From CAYSBE01 sp046309355 (GTDB lineage: Bacteria > Bacteroidota > Bacteroidia > UKL13-3), in contig JBKCPL010000031.1 of assembly GCA_046309355.1 (NCBI GenBank), positions 62,001 to 126,000 of the forward strand: 64,000 nucleotides of DNA, read 5' to 3'. The number at the start of each line of letters is the position of its first letter. The first letter of the stretch is position 1. The position numbers and the translations under genes were made by a program. The notes beneath the pieces were generated by a model, which was not told the DNA's origin, searched no databases, and saw nothing but the letters and a program-made list of their open reading frames with translations. Shown in pieces: positions 9,245-17,570 of this stretch.

Positions 9245-9909
9245 CTCTCGGTGAAAATGTGACGCATTTCGTTAAGAATATTTTCTTGTGCGGCAAAATA
9301 CGTATTTTCCAGCTCAAGCACTACCTGCCTTAATTTAAGGGCATCGGTAATATTCAGTTCGGATAATCCTGCACGTATCATAATTCTGTTTAACGAATAC
9401 ACAAACTTATTATTGTCGGTATAGTATCGAATATACTGAACCTGCGTAAAATGCCGATATCGGGTAATAAAACCATCAGGGGCAGTAACACCTATTGAGC
9501 CAATAAAAATAGTGAGGTCTTTATCTGTGAGTGCACCTAAATCTTCATAAAACCGGTCGACATATACCTGATGAGATTTCAGTATGGTTCTATCAAGCAA
9601 CAGTTCAAATAAGATGTGGGCTAAAAACCATTTGCGTTGTAGGTTTTGCGAAAATGCTGTTTTCTTAATCACCGCATTTACTTCATTTAAATAGTGCACA
9701 AAAAATGCCGATGCATGAAATTTTTTGTCGGAAGCGATATGCTGTACACATCCGGCAAAAATATCTTTGTATGGATTATTAGAGGCATCAACATGATGCA
9801 ACAAACCGGCTTTAAAATAACCGCGTGCCAAATCGGGAATTATCAAACCGGCATTGTAATGTGCATTACCAACTTGATTATCGATATAATAGTGTGCGAG
9901 ATAATTCAA
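9241..9909 (-). CDS. Acyl-carrier-protein phosphodiesterase-like protein
   Basis: 222 residues, all-helical in appearance. The start MNYLAHYYIDNQ and the later GLIIPDLARGYF resemble the MNFLAH and G(N)xxxDF(V)RG motifs of AcpH, an HD-like hydrolase that removes 4'-phosphopantetheine from acyl carrier protein. The protein is slightly longer than AcpH and the remaining sequence is divergent. His6, Asp26 and the helical HLLF-type segments (WFLAHILFELLLDR) are consistent with the fold. The function is a family-level guess. It is coupled to the PorV-like gene downstream. Confidence 0.55.
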   Translation of the reverse strand: MNYLAHYYIDNQVGNAHYNAGLIIPDLARGYFKAGLLHHVDASNNPYKDIFAGCVQHIASDKKFHASAFFVHYLNEVNAVIKKTAFSQNLQRKWFLAHILFELLLDRTILKSHQVYVDRFYEDLGALTDKDLTIFIGSIGVTAPDGFITRYRHFTQVQYIRYYTDNNKFVYSLNRIMIRAGLSELNITDALKLRQVVLELENTYFAAQENILNEMRHIFTER

Positions 9910-9921
9910 CTGAAAGGTGGG

Positions 9922-10077
9922 TTATTTTTTTATTAGTCCCTTCTTGTTATACTTTACATGATAACTCTTGTTGGGATCTTCAAATGTGGCGCACCCTTTT
10001 TTTGATTTACACGATATAAAAAGTGTGAACACACAAAGCAGAAGCATACCAGTATAATGTGCTGTAGATTTTTTCAT
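9922..10077 (-). CDS. Small lipoprotein, unknown function
   Basis: A 51-residue protein beginning MKKSTAHYTGMLLLCVFTL with a lipobox LFISC, so the mature part is only about 27 residues ending in KKGLIKK. A further upstream start at 10143 in the same frame would place 22 residues before the signal peptide and overlap a terminator hairpin, so the ATG at 10077 is chosen. Small lipoproteins of this kind with a lysine-rich tail are common in Bacteroidota and easily missed by gene callers. It sits 12 bases upstream of the AcpH-like gene. Confidence 0.55.
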   Translation of the reverse strand: MKKSTAHYTGMLLLCVFTLFISCKSKKGCATFEDPNKSYHVKYNKKGLIKK

Positions 10078-10100
10078 GCTATGCGAATATAAATAGAAAA

Positions 10101-10122
10101 GTCCCACTTTTAAGGGTGGGAC
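10101..10122 (-). terminator. Terminator of the histone-like gene
   Basis: GTCCCAC at 10101-10107 pairs with GTGGGAC at 10116-10122, loop of 8. On the minus strand the stem is followed by TTTTCTATTT, giving an intrinsic terminator 27 bases after the histone-like stop codon. The flanks are nearly symmetric. Confidence 0.75.
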
Positions 10123-10148
10123 TTTCAATGTTGGAAACTGCAAGAAGC

Positions 10149-10361
10149 TTATTTCTTCTTAGGAGCAGCTTTCTTAGTAGCGGCTTTCTTAGGAGCAGCT
10201 TTCTTAGCGGCTTTCTTAGGAGCAGCTTTCTTAGCAGCTTTCTTAGGAGCAGCCTTCTTAGCAGCTTTTTTAGGAGCAGCTTTCTTAGCAGCTTTTTTAG
10301 GAGCGGCTTTCTTTGCAGCTGATTTAGTTGGAGCTGCTTTTTTGGTTTTTTTAGTTGCCAT
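10149..10361 (-). CDS. Histone H1-like Ala/Lys-rich DNA-binding protein
   Basis: 70 residues made almost only of Lys, Ala and Pro. Residues 17-61 are five consecutive copies of the nine-residue unit KKAAPKKAA, followed by a partial unit. This resembles the C-terminal tails of eukaryotic histone H1, chlamydial Hc2 and Pseudomonas AlgP, which bind and compact DNA without sequence specificity. No globular domain is present. It has its own promoter (TTG-N19-TAACTTTG) and terminator, so it is a single-gene unit. A role as a nucleoid-associated protein is inferred from composition. Confidence 0.8.
   Translation of the reverse strand: MATKKTKKAAPTKSAAKKAAPKKAAKKAAPKKAAKKAAPKKAAKKAAPKKAAKKAAPKKAATKKAAPKKK
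10179..10313 (-). repeat. Five tandem 27-bp repeats coding KKAAPKKAA
   Basis: Five in-frame 27-bp units inside the histone-like gene, differing mainly at third codon positions. Such an array can change copy number by slippage or recombination and so alter the charge of the protein in 9-residue steps. Confidence 0.85.
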
Positions 10362-10391
10362 GTTTTTAAATATTTAAATTGATTACGAAAA

Positions 10392-10421
10392 CAAAGTTAT
10401 ATATCTCTTTAAATAATTCAA
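10392..10421 (-). promoter_or_regulatory. Promoter of the histone-like gene
   Basis: On the minus strand TTG (10421-10419), 19 bases, then TAACTTTG (10399-10392): a full match to the Bacteroidota sigma factor consensus TTG / TAnnTTTG. It lies 31 bases upstream of the start codon at 10361. Confidence 0.65.
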
Positions 10422-10510
10422 GTATGTGTTCATTATCAATGAAAAAAAATTCCCTCACAAAACTGTTGATAACTGTGTATACATATCTTAACATATTGAT
10501 TTTACTAATA

Positions 10511-10560
10511 CTCGCACGAATCATCTATCAACAAAAAAAAATAAATATTTTTTGTGCGAG
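10511..10560. repeat. Inverted repeat in AT-rich region
   Basis: CTCGCACGAA at 10511-10520 and TTTGTGCGAG at 10551-10560 form 10-bp arms with one mismatch around a 30-base A/T-only-like loop. It could be a long-loop hairpin, an operator or part of an origin. Confidence 0.6.
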
Positions 10561-10863
10561 CGTTAAAATTTTATGCGTTACATAGTACTCAACGGCTGCA
10601 TCACTATTTTTCAAAAGTAATTTACATTGTCCGAAACAGTTGATTCTACTAATATCTTCAGCGATAAATCAACTTAATGCAATGTGATTTTACACAATAC
10701 GGGCATTCATAGTAAAAAAATCAAAAGTGGTTTGTACACGATTTTTTGAAGCTTTAGTAGTATATTTTTTTATACACGCCAATTACAACTCGTCTACTCA
10801 TGTACATATCCTGAATTTATTTATCATGCATGAATTCATCAATCAAAATGATAATATTGAAGA

Positions 10864-12120
10864 ATGAGTTACGCAAAAATAAATGCAGCTATTCTCACGA
10901 TAGGTGATGAAATTTTAATCGGTCAGGTTACTGATACTAACTCTGCATGGCTTGGTCAGGAATTGAGCAAAGCAGGTATACGCGTCAATTTCAGAATATC
11001 TGTCGGTGATGATGAATCGCACATACTCGATGCGCTCGACAAAGCTTCGAAATATGCAGATATAGTTATTACTACAGGTGGACTTGGTCCTACCAAAGAT
11101 GATAAAACCAAACAAGCATTTTGTACATACTTCCACACACATCTTATTGAACATGCTGAAGTGCTTGAGTGGGTGACTCGCATTTTCAGGATGCGTAAAT
11201 TACCCATGCTGGAGTCAAATAAATTTCAGGCAATGGTACCTGCTGCATGCGAGGTATTGTTTAACAGAAGTGGTACTGCTCCGGGTATGTTATTTAAAAA
11301 AGACAAAAAAGTTTTTGTAAGCATGCCGGGTGTTCCGTTTGAAATGAAAACTATTTTTACCGAACATGTGCTACCGGCTATTCAGTCATCCTTTGATCTT
11401 CCGTTCATACTTCACCGCACTATACAAACGGCATCTATTGGCGAATCATTTCTGGCTGAGAAAATAAAACAATGGGAATCTGATTTGCCTGAACATATTC
11501 AATTGGCCTATTTGCCTTCTGTGGGTTTAGTGCGATTGAGATTAAGTGGATACAGCAACAACCAAAATCAACTTGAGCTTGAAATGAATAACTGTATTGC
11601 TGAACTGTACCGCATTGCAGGTGAGTATATTTTTGGTGAAGAAAATGATACGCTTGCCGATGTTGTAGGTAGGCTGCTAACTTCAAAAGGTTATTCAGTA
11701 GCAACAGCAGAAAGTTGCACAGGTGGTTATGCAGCACATCTGATTACTTCCATTCCCGGAAGTTCGGCTTATTACAAAGGCAGCATTATCAGTTACGCCA
11801 ACGAAATAAAAACATCCGAATTAAATGTGACAGATGAAATACTGCGAACACATGGCGCAGTTAGCGAACAATGTGTAAAGCAGATGGCTGAAGAAGTGTG
11901 CAAAAAATTTAATACTACATACGGTATTGCAACCAGCGGCATTGCCGGACCCGGTGGAGGAACAGATGAGAAGCCTGTAGGCACCGTTTGGATTGCCGTA
12001 CACACACCGTCTGAAACCATTGTCCGTAAATTTAATATGGGTGATAACCGCGAACGCACCATACAACGCACTGCATTACAGGCCTTGGATATGCTGCGTA
12101 AAGAATTACTAAAGAAGTAA
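10864..12120 (+). CDS. cinA: CinA family protein (nicotinamide-nucleotide amidase)
   Basis: 418 residues, the full-length two-domain form. The N-terminal MoCF/COG1058 domain (about 1-170) has the start AAILTIGDEILIGQVTDTNS and the TTGGLGPTKDD motif. The C-terminal CinA/PncC domain (about 255-415) has TAESCTGGYAAHLITSIPGSS and ATSGIAGPGGGT. PncC deamidates nicotinamide mononucleotide to nicotinic acid mononucleotide in pyridine nucleotide salvage, and the N-terminal domain is an ADP-ribose pyrophosphatase in characterised relatives. It is preceded by the AT-rich region and followed by the E2 gene after a 76-base gap with its own promoter. Confidence 0.96.
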   Translation: MSYAKINAAILTIGDEILIGQVTDTNSAWLGQELSKAGIRVNFRISVGDDESHILDALDKASKYADIVITTGGLGPTKDDKTKQAFCTYFHTHLIEHAEVLEWVTRIFRMRKLPMLESNKFQAMVPAACEVLFNRSGTAPGMLFKKDKKVFVSMPGVPFEMKTIFTEHVLPAIQSSFDLPFILHRTIQTASIGESFLAEKIKQWESDLPEHIQLAYLPSVGLVRLRLSGYSNNQNQLELEMNNCIAELYRIAGEYIFGEENDTLADVVGRLLTSKGYSVATAESCTGGYAAHLITSIPGSSAYYKGSIISYANEIKTSELNVTDEILRTHGAVSEQCVKQMAEEVCKKFNTTYGIATSGIAGPGGGTDEKPVGTVWIAVHTPSETIVRKFNMGDNRERTIQRTALQALDMLRKELLKK

Positions 12121-12143
12121 ACGACAACCTTTTTACTCAGCCG

Positions 12144-12174
12144 TTGGCATAAGTGAATCAAAAACATAAATTTG
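12144..12174 (+). promoter_or_regulatory. Promoter of the E2 acyltransferase gene
   Basis: TTG at 12144-12146, 20-base spacer, TAAATTTG at 12167-12174. Both elements match the Bacteroidota consensus and the -7 box is 22 bases before the ATG. Confidence 0.6.
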
Positions 12175-12196
12175 CCCGACATAACACATCTATAAT

Positions 12197-13531
12197 ATGG
12201 CAGAATTTCAGTTGGTCATGCCCAAAATGGGCGAAAGCATTGCAGAGGCAACAATTATTCGATGGTCTAAAAACGAAGGAGATTCCATTGCAGCAGATGA
12301 AACCGTGCTGGAGATAGCAACCGATAAAGTAGACAGCGAAGTCCCATCGCCAAAAGGAGGTGTGCTGAAGAAAAAATTATTTAAAGAAAATGATGTGGTA
12401 GCAGTGGGAACTGCTATAGCTATAATAGAAACAGAAGCATCGGCTGCCGCTGCGCCTACACCTACACCGCCTGCTGAGGTGAAAAAGGCTGCTGCAGAAG
12501 TTGAGAAAACTGTTGAGGTAGCTAAACAACTTATACAAACTACACCGGCACCATCTAATTCCGGAAACAGGTTTTACTCGCCTTTGGTTCTAAATATTGC
12601 CAAAGAAGAAAACATATCCATGATTGAACTGGAAAAGATAGCGGGTACAGGAAGTGAAGGCCGTGTTACAAAACGCGATATATTAGCCTACGTGCAAAAC
12701 AGAGCAGGAGCATCTGCAAATACAACACCGTCAACAGCTGCTGCTCCGGTTCAGAATTACGTAAACGAAACTGCTCCGGCTGCAGTTTCAAAACCTACAA
12801 GTGGAAAAATCACCCTCATGCAGGGCGATGAAATTATAGAAATGGACCGCATGCGCAAACTCATTGCCGATCACATGGTGATGAGCAAAGCAACTTCCCC
12901 TCACGTTACCTCATTTGTGGAAGCCGATGTTACCAATATGGTACTATGGCGTGAAAAGGTGAAAAAGAATTTTGAAAAACGCGAAGGAGAAAAAATCACA
13001 TTTACTCCATTATTTATAGAGTGCGTAGTAAAAGCCATTAAAGACTATCCGATGATAAATATTTCGGTAGACGGCAATCAGATTATAAAACGCAAAAATA
13101 TAAATATAGGTATGGCTGCTGCACTGCCAAGCGGTAACTTGATTGTTCCTGTTATTAAAAATGCGGACACCATGAATATGGTTGGCCTTACGAAATCTGT
13201 CAATGACATGGCTAACCGTGCACGTGCCAATAAACTCGCCCCGGATGAAATTCAGGGCGGAACATTTACACTAACCAATGTAGGAGGTTTTGGAAATGTA
13301 ATGGGCACACCTATTATCAATCAACCTCAGGTGGCCATTATGGCTACCGGATCTATTAAAAAGAAACCTGCTGTACTTGAAACCGAAATGGGAGATGTAA
13401 TTGCCATTCGTCACATCATGTTTCTTTCACTCAGCTACGACCACCGTGTGGTAGATGGATCACTGGGCGGATCTTTCCTGCGCAGGGTAGCCGACTACAT
13501 GGAACAATGGGATATGAATAGAGAGTATTAA
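12197..13531 (+). CDS. 2-oxoacid dehydrogenase E2 (dihydrolipoamide acyltransferase)
   Basis: 444 residues. The lipoyl domain (1-78) has the lipoylated lysine K44 in EIATDKVDSEV. An Ala/Pro-rich linker is followed by an E3-binding domain (about 127-165, YSPLVLNIAKEENIS and GRVTKRDILAYV), a second linker, and the catalytic domain (about 210-440) with the active-site LSYDHRVVDGSLGG. The DKVDSEV lipoyl site and the catalytic domain resemble branched-chain 2-oxoacid or 2-oxoglutarate E2 more than pyruvate E2, but I cannot decide between them. No E1 or E3 gene is adjacent. The gene is a single unit with its own promoter and terminator. Confidence 0.9.
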   Translation: MAEFQLVMPKMGESIAEATIIRWSKNEGDSIAADETVLEIATDKVDSEVPSPKGGVLKKKLFKENDVVAVGTAIAIIETEASAAAAPTPTPPAEVKKAAAEVEKTVEVAKQLIQTTPAPSNSGNRFYSPLVLNIAKEENISMIELEKIAGTGSEGRVTKRDILAYVQNRAGASANTTPSTAAAPVQNYVNETAPAAVSKPTSGKITLMQGDEIIEMDRMRKLIADHMVMSKATSPHVTSFVEADVTNMVLWREKVKKNFEKREGEKITFTPLFIECVVKAIKDYPMINISVDGNQIIKRKNINIGMAAALPSGNLIVPVIKNADTMNMVGLTKSVNDMANRARANKLAPDEIQGGTFTLTNVGGFGNVMGTPIINQPQVAIMATGSIKKKPAVLETEMGDVIAIRHIMFLSLSYDHRVVDGSLGGSFLRRVADYMEQWDMNREY

Positions 13532-13546
13532 TTCCTTTAAAGAAAA

Positions 13547-13576
13547 AATCCCCACTTACACGTGGGGATTTTTTTT
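13547..13576 (+). terminator. Terminator of the E2 gene
   Basis: AATCCCCAC (13547-13555) pairs with GTGGGGATT (13562-13570), loop of 6, followed by an eight-base T-run. It also separates the E2 gene from the convergent glycosyltransferase gene. Confidence 0.9.
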
Positions 13577-13622
13577 ACGTAGCATAAAGGCTAGTCACCT
13601 AAAGTTGAATTTCATTCAAAGG

Positions 13623-14993
13623 TTAATCAGGAAGAAATTTCATTCGGTAACCAAAATCGTTCAGACGCTCGAAATACGCAGCTCTTAATGTATCGGATGA
13701 GCAGTATGAATAGTGAATATTCTGTCTTACACTCGGATTTAAAACATACACCACGCCTGCTACCCTGAATGGATAATAGCTATTGTCGCAGCTCTCTTTA
13801 AATATCAGAGGCCTAATGCCCGGTTTTACAGTTTGAATTCTTTGTGCACGCACTTTCCACTCATTTTTCCGAATTGTAGTTTCGTACACATCCCCGGTAA
13901 CACGATTTAACTGCAATACCAGAAAGGCAAACAATATCCACTGGAATTTTTTTTGAGTCAATGTACGTTGGAAAAGAGCCATGATAAAAAATGGAACGAT
14001 ATAAAAACCAAATGTAAAATACCTGGACTCCCACACACGTATACCTGCAAAGGTCATAGCCAGAACCAGTAGCAGAACAAATGAGATAAAAACTATGGCA
14101 ACAGCAGAAAGTGGATTAGTTAGTCGAATTTGCTTGTGCGATACGGAATAGTATACCAGAACCACAAACGTAGTGGATGTTAACAGCGCATCAACCTTGT
14201 CACTTACAAACGGAAAATCGGGAAGCAGTATCCATCTGAATGGCCACTCAGCTATGGAAGGATGAAACCGTAACGTAAACAACTCGGGACTATACGTATC
14301 GGTTATATACACATTGAAGGCAGAAATCTGAAAAAACAATGCATATATAAATGCAGCTACACATACCGAGAGCATGGCTTTAGCCACCTCACGAAAATCG
14401 GATGTGGTAAAAAAGCATAGAATAAGTAACAAGGCATGCCATATGATTAACTGCGGATTAATCAGCAAGGATATCAACTGAACAATGATGATATAAATAC
14501 ACTGACGCATTGTGAATGTGCGCACATTCATAAAAAGCTGTAATGACAATAGGGCGAACACCAGGGTTATTGCATAAAATCTGCCATCGCTGGCCAGATA
14601 AAAACCCAAATTAGAAAACAAGGTGAGTACACCAGCTATACTAAGTGCCTGCTTGTGCTTGAAATAAGGAGCAAATATCCTGTACACTAAATAAGCAGCC
14701 ACTAGCCAACAGGCAAGCGAAAGTAATCTTTGCACATATATGTGATAGCCAAACAGGCGAAACACCGCATGTAAAATTGTTGCGTGTAGGTACGAATGGT
14801 CGGCACCGGATGCTATATGCAACCATACGTCACCGACCGAAAACAAGTCGGGATCGGAATGCATGAAAGACAAGGCCTCATCTCCCCGCACCGGATTGTA
14901 TAAAATATGCTGAGTTATGGTAAATAAACCTGTAGCTGAAATCAGCAAAAGGACAAGGTAGTTGAGCTGCTTAAGCCGCCTTAAGGTGAACAT
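13623..14993 (-). CDS. Multi-spanning membrane glycosyltransferase, GT39/ArnT-like
   Basis: 456 residues from the ATG at 14993 (a TTG three codons earlier is possible). About ten to twelve hydrophobic helices; the first (YLVLLLISATGLFTI) is followed by a luminal loop with RGDEALSF, the acidic motif at the place where ArnT, PMT and related GT-C enzymes hold a catalytic Asp/Glu. The pattern of short loops and a C-terminal periplasmic tail of about 80 residues fits GT-C enzymes that use polyprenyl-phosphate sugars. The acceptor is unknown. It is a single gene facing the E2 gene and divergent from kdsB. Confidence 0.65.
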   Translation of the reverse strand: MFTLRRLKQLNYLVLLLISATGLFTITQHILYNPVRGDEALSFMHSDPDLFSVGDVWLHIASGADHSYLHATILHAVFRLFGYHIYVQRLLSLACWLVAAYLVYRIFAPYFKHKQALSIAGVLTLFSNLGFYLASDGRFYAITLVFALLSLQLFMNVRTFTMRQCIYIIIVQLISLLINPQLIIWHALLLILCFFTTSDFREVAKAMLSVCVAAFIYALFFQISAFNVYITDTYSPELFTLRFHPSIAEWPFRWILLPDFPFVSDKVDALLTSTTFVVLVYYSVSHKQIRLTNPLSAVAIVFISFVLLLVLAMTFAGIRVWESRYFTFGFYIVPFFIMALFQRTLTQKKFQWILFAFLVLQLNRVTGDVYETTIRKNEWKVRAQRIQTVKPGIRPLIFKESCDNSYYPFRVAGVVYVLNPSVRQNIHYSYCSSDTLRAAYFERLNDFGYRMKFLPD

Positions 14994-15017
14994 GCGTATC
15001 AAATGTAAGATTTCGGT

Positions 15018-15046
15018 TTCAAATACAAGGTATTGCTCTAATTTTG
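15018..15046 (+). promoter_or_regulatory. Promoter of kdsB
   Basis: TTC at 15018-15020 (one mismatch to TTG), 18-base spacer, TAATTTTG at 15039-15046, a perfect TAnnTTTG. The start codon is 20 bases further on. Confidence 0.5.
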
Positions 15047-15066
15047 CTGCATAAACAACTCATCGG

Positions 15067-15801
15067 ATGATACTGGGAATAATTCCTGCACGCTATGCTT
15101 CAACCCGTCTGCCCGGCAAACCATTGCTGGATATAGGCGGCAAAACCATGATACAACGTGTATATGAACAATGTGTGAAATGCGAATTATTGACCGATGT
15201 GGTTATTGCAACCGATGATCAGCGCATAGCTGACCATGCTCGAACATTTGGAGCACAAGTTGTACTCACCTCCGCTGAGCATCAAAGTGGTACCGATAGG
15301 TGTGCCGAAGCGGTAAGCAAGTTACCCGGTAAGTACAGCGTAGTCATCAATATTCAGGGGGATGAGCCATTTATAGATCCCGAACAAATCAATACGTTAA
15401 TCAAGTGTTTTGAAGACAATTCCGTAACTATTGCATCGCTGTATAAGCAACTGCCGCGTGAACAAGATGCCCAATTTCCCAATGTGGTTAAAGTGGTATT
15501 AAATAAATCGGGCAATGCCTTGTACTTTTCGCGATCGGTTATTCCCTACCGCAGAAGCCCCGATGCTGCCATTGACTACTACAAACACATAGGACTGTAT
15601 GGATACCGCACCGAAACCTTACTGGAATTAACGCGCCTTAAACCCACCATGCTTGAAACAGCTGAGTCGCTGGAACAATTACGCTGGCTCGAATCAGGCT
15701 ACAGCATTCGTATGTGCGAAACGCATCTCGAAACACTATCTATTGATACACCCAATGATTTACTGCTTGTTGAAAAATACTTGAAAAGTAGTTTAGAATA
15801 A
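15067..15801 (+). CDS. kdsB: 3-deoxy-manno-octulosonate cytidylyltransferase
   Basis: 244 residues, the normal KdsB length. The N-terminal nucleotide-binding motif IIPARYASTRLPGKPLLDIGG and the later VVINIQGDEPFIDP and SRSVIPYRR are diagnostic. The enzyme activates KDO with CTP, giving CMP-KDO for lipopolysaccharide inner core synthesis, and acts in the cytoplasm. The next gene is CTP synthase, so the CTP supply and its user are neighbours. This shows the organism makes KDO-containing LPS. Confidence 0.97.
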   Translation: MILGIIPARYASTRLPGKPLLDIGGKTMIQRVYEQCVKCELLTDVVIATDDQRIADHARTFGAQVVLTSAEHQSGTDRCAEAVSKLPGKYSVVINIQGDEPFIDPEQINTLIKCFEDNSVTIASLYKQLPREQDAQFPNVVKVVLNKSGNALYFSRSVIPYRRSPDAAIDYYKHIGLYGYRTETLLELTRLKPTMLETAESLEQLRWLESGYSIRMCETHLETLSIDTPNDLLLVEKYLKSSLE

Positions 15802-15825
15802 TTTCGTTTGGCCGGGGATGTCATA

Positions 15826-15833
15826 TACATTTG
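15826..15833 (+). promoter_or_regulatory. -7 element upstream of pyrG
   Basis: TACATTTG, a perfect TAnnTTTG match, 66 bases before the pyrG start. A TTG at 15808-15810 gives a 15-base spacer and TTC at 15803-15805 a 20-base one. Confidence 0.45.
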
Positions 15834-15899
15834 TATCCCGTACAGTAAATAACCGTGGCTTGCACATCAACTGTATTTCGCGGTTAAAATCAACAACTT

Positions 15900-17513
15900 A
15901 TGCATTCACCAAAATACATCTTCGTTACTGGCGGGGTTACATCATCATTAGGCAAAGGAATTATCTCTGCATCGCTAGCCAAACTGCTGCAAGCTCGTGG
16001 CTATTCCGTTACCATTCAAAAATTTGACCCGTATATCAATGTTGACCCGGGCACTCTGAACCCCTACGAACACGGTGAATGCTATGTAACTGAAGACGGT
16101 GCCGAAACGGACCTTGACCTGGGACACTACGAGCGTTTTTTAAATGTTCCCACATCACAGGCCAACAATGTAACCACAGGACGAATTTATCAGTATGTTA
16201 TAGACAAAGAACGTGAAGGCGCATACCTCGGAAAAACGGTGCAGGTTATTCCACATATTACCGATGAAATCAAGAGAAGGATGAAATTGTTAGGCGAGTC
16301 GGGCAAATATGAAATTGTCATTACCGAACTGGGCGGCACGGTAGGCGATATTGAATCGCTGCCGTATATAGAAGCAGTAAGACAATTAAAGTGGGAACTA
16401 AAGCAGGAAGATTGCATGGTAATACATCTTACGCTACTACCCTACCTGGCTACTTCTCACGAGCTAAAAACAAAACCCACACAACACTCGGTTAAATTGT
16501 TGCTTGAATCAGGCGTGCAGCCTGATGTATTGGTGTGCCGTGCCGAACATCCCATCAGCAAGGAAATAAAAAAGAAAATTGCGCTGTTTTGCAACGTCAC
16601 TTCCAATGCAGTTATAGAAGCACTGGATATGCCTACCATATATGATGTTCCAATGGCCATGCTGAAAGAGAAACTGGATAAAACCGTACTCTCACGTTTA
16701 AAATTATCGGCCAAGAATGAACCCGATATGGTAAGCTGGTTGAATTTTTTAACCCGGCATAAAAACCCCAAACACGAGGTGAAAATTGGCCTTATTGGTA
16801 AGTATGTAGAATTGCCTGATGCATATAAATCCATTGCGGAGGCTTTTATACATGCCGGTGCATTTCATCAGTGCAGGGTAAAACTGGAGTACATCCACTC
16901 CGAGTTGATTACCGAAGAAAATGCCGAGCACAAATTAAACCACCTGGATGGGGTGCTGGTGGCACCGGGCTTTGGCGACCGAGGCATTGAAGGAAAAATT
17001 GCAGCTGTAAAATACGTACGCGAAAATAAAATCCCATTCTTTGGTATATGTCTGGGTATGCAAATTTGTGTTATTGAATTTGGCCGGAGTATATTAGGAT
17101 TTAAAGATGCACACTCAACGGAAATGAATCCAAAAACAAAGCACCCCGTAATTGACATGATGCCCGAACAAAAGAAAATAAGCAACAAAGGGGGTACCAT
17201 GCGATTAGGTGCATACGTGTGCGAATTGGTAAAAGGCAGTCATGCACAAAAAGCGTACGATAAATCGAAAGTGACTGAACGCCACAGACACCGTTTTGAG
17301 TTTAACAATAAGTTTCAAAAAGACTACGAGAAGGCCGGTATGGTAATAACAGGTGTGAACCCGGAAACCAAACTGGCCGAAATTGTAGAAATAAAAGATC
17401 ATCCCTACTTTGTGGGTGTACAATTTCACCCCGAATATAAAAGTACTGTACAAAACCCCCACCCGCTATTTATACGTTTTATTAAAGCGGCTATTGAGTA
17501 TAGCAATAGTTAA
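15900..17513 (+). CDS. pyrG: CTP synthase
   Basis: 537 residues, the usual length. The synthetase domain (1-270) starts KYIFVTGGVTSSLGKGII, with the P-loop and the EHGECYVTEDGAETDLDLG segment. The glutaminase domain (about 290-535) has the nucleophile cysteine in FFGICLGMQ and the His/Glu pair in VQFHPEYKS. It aminates UTP to CTP with glutamine and ATP. It follows kdsB at 98 bases with its own candidate promoter. Confidence 0.98.
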   Translation: MHSPKYIFVTGGVTSSLGKGIISASLAKLLQARGYSVTIQKFDPYINVDPGTLNPYEHGECYVTEDGAETDLDLGHYERFLNVPTSQANNVTTGRIYQYVIDKEREGAYLGKTVQVIPHITDEIKRRMKLLGESGKYEIVITELGGTVGDIESLPYIEAVRQLKWELKQEDCMVIHLTLLPYLATSHELKTKPTQHSVKLLLESGVQPDVLVCRAEHPISKEIKKKIALFCNVTSNAVIEALDMPTIYDVPMAMLKEKLDKTVLSRLKLSAKNEPDMVSWLNFLTRHKNPKHEVKIGLIGKYVELPDAYKSIAEAFIHAGAFHQCRVKLEYIHSELITEENAEHKLNHLDGVLVAPGFGDRGIEGKIAAVKYVRENKIPFFGICLGMQICVIEFGRSILGFKDAHSTEMNPKTKHPVIDMMPEQKKISNKGGTMRLGAYVCELVKGSHAQKAYDKSKVTERHRHRFEFNNKFQKDYEKAGMVITGVNPETKLAEIVEIKDHPYFVGVQFHPEYKSTVQNPHPLFIRFIKAAIEYSNS

Positions 17514-17570
17514 GTTGTAATTATGAGGGTATTTATTAATTTGCTTGTGTAATTATTAAAACCATCACAC

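Larger units (their letters stand above)
10362..10863. other. AT-rich 502-bp intergenic region, possible replication or regulatory locus
   Basis: The longest gene-free stretch in the window. It holds the histone-like promoter at its left end. It contains 9-mers close to the DnaA box TTATCCACA: TTATCAACA (minus strand, 10464-10472), GTATACACA (minus, 10474-10482), TTTTACACA near 10689 and TTATACACG near 10769. It also has long A/T runs and an inverted repeat at 10511-10560. An open frame at 10379-10585 has a composition like the surrounding non-coding DNA and is not called. An origin role is speculative. Confidence 0.3.

Noticed and set aside
10078..10143. Upstream extension of the small lipoprotein frame (22 residues)
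   Set aside because: It places non-hydrophobic residues before the signal peptide and runs through the terminator hairpin of the histone-like gene.
10116..10322. Leu/Ser/Phe-rich plus-strand frame opposite the histone-like gene
   Set aside because: It is the complement of the lysine/alanine repeat; its low complexity is forced by that repeat.
10379..10585. 68-codon open frame in the AT-rich intergenic region
   Set aside because: Composition matches surrounding non-coding DNA, no signal peptide or domain, and it overlaps the histone-like promoter and inverted repeat.
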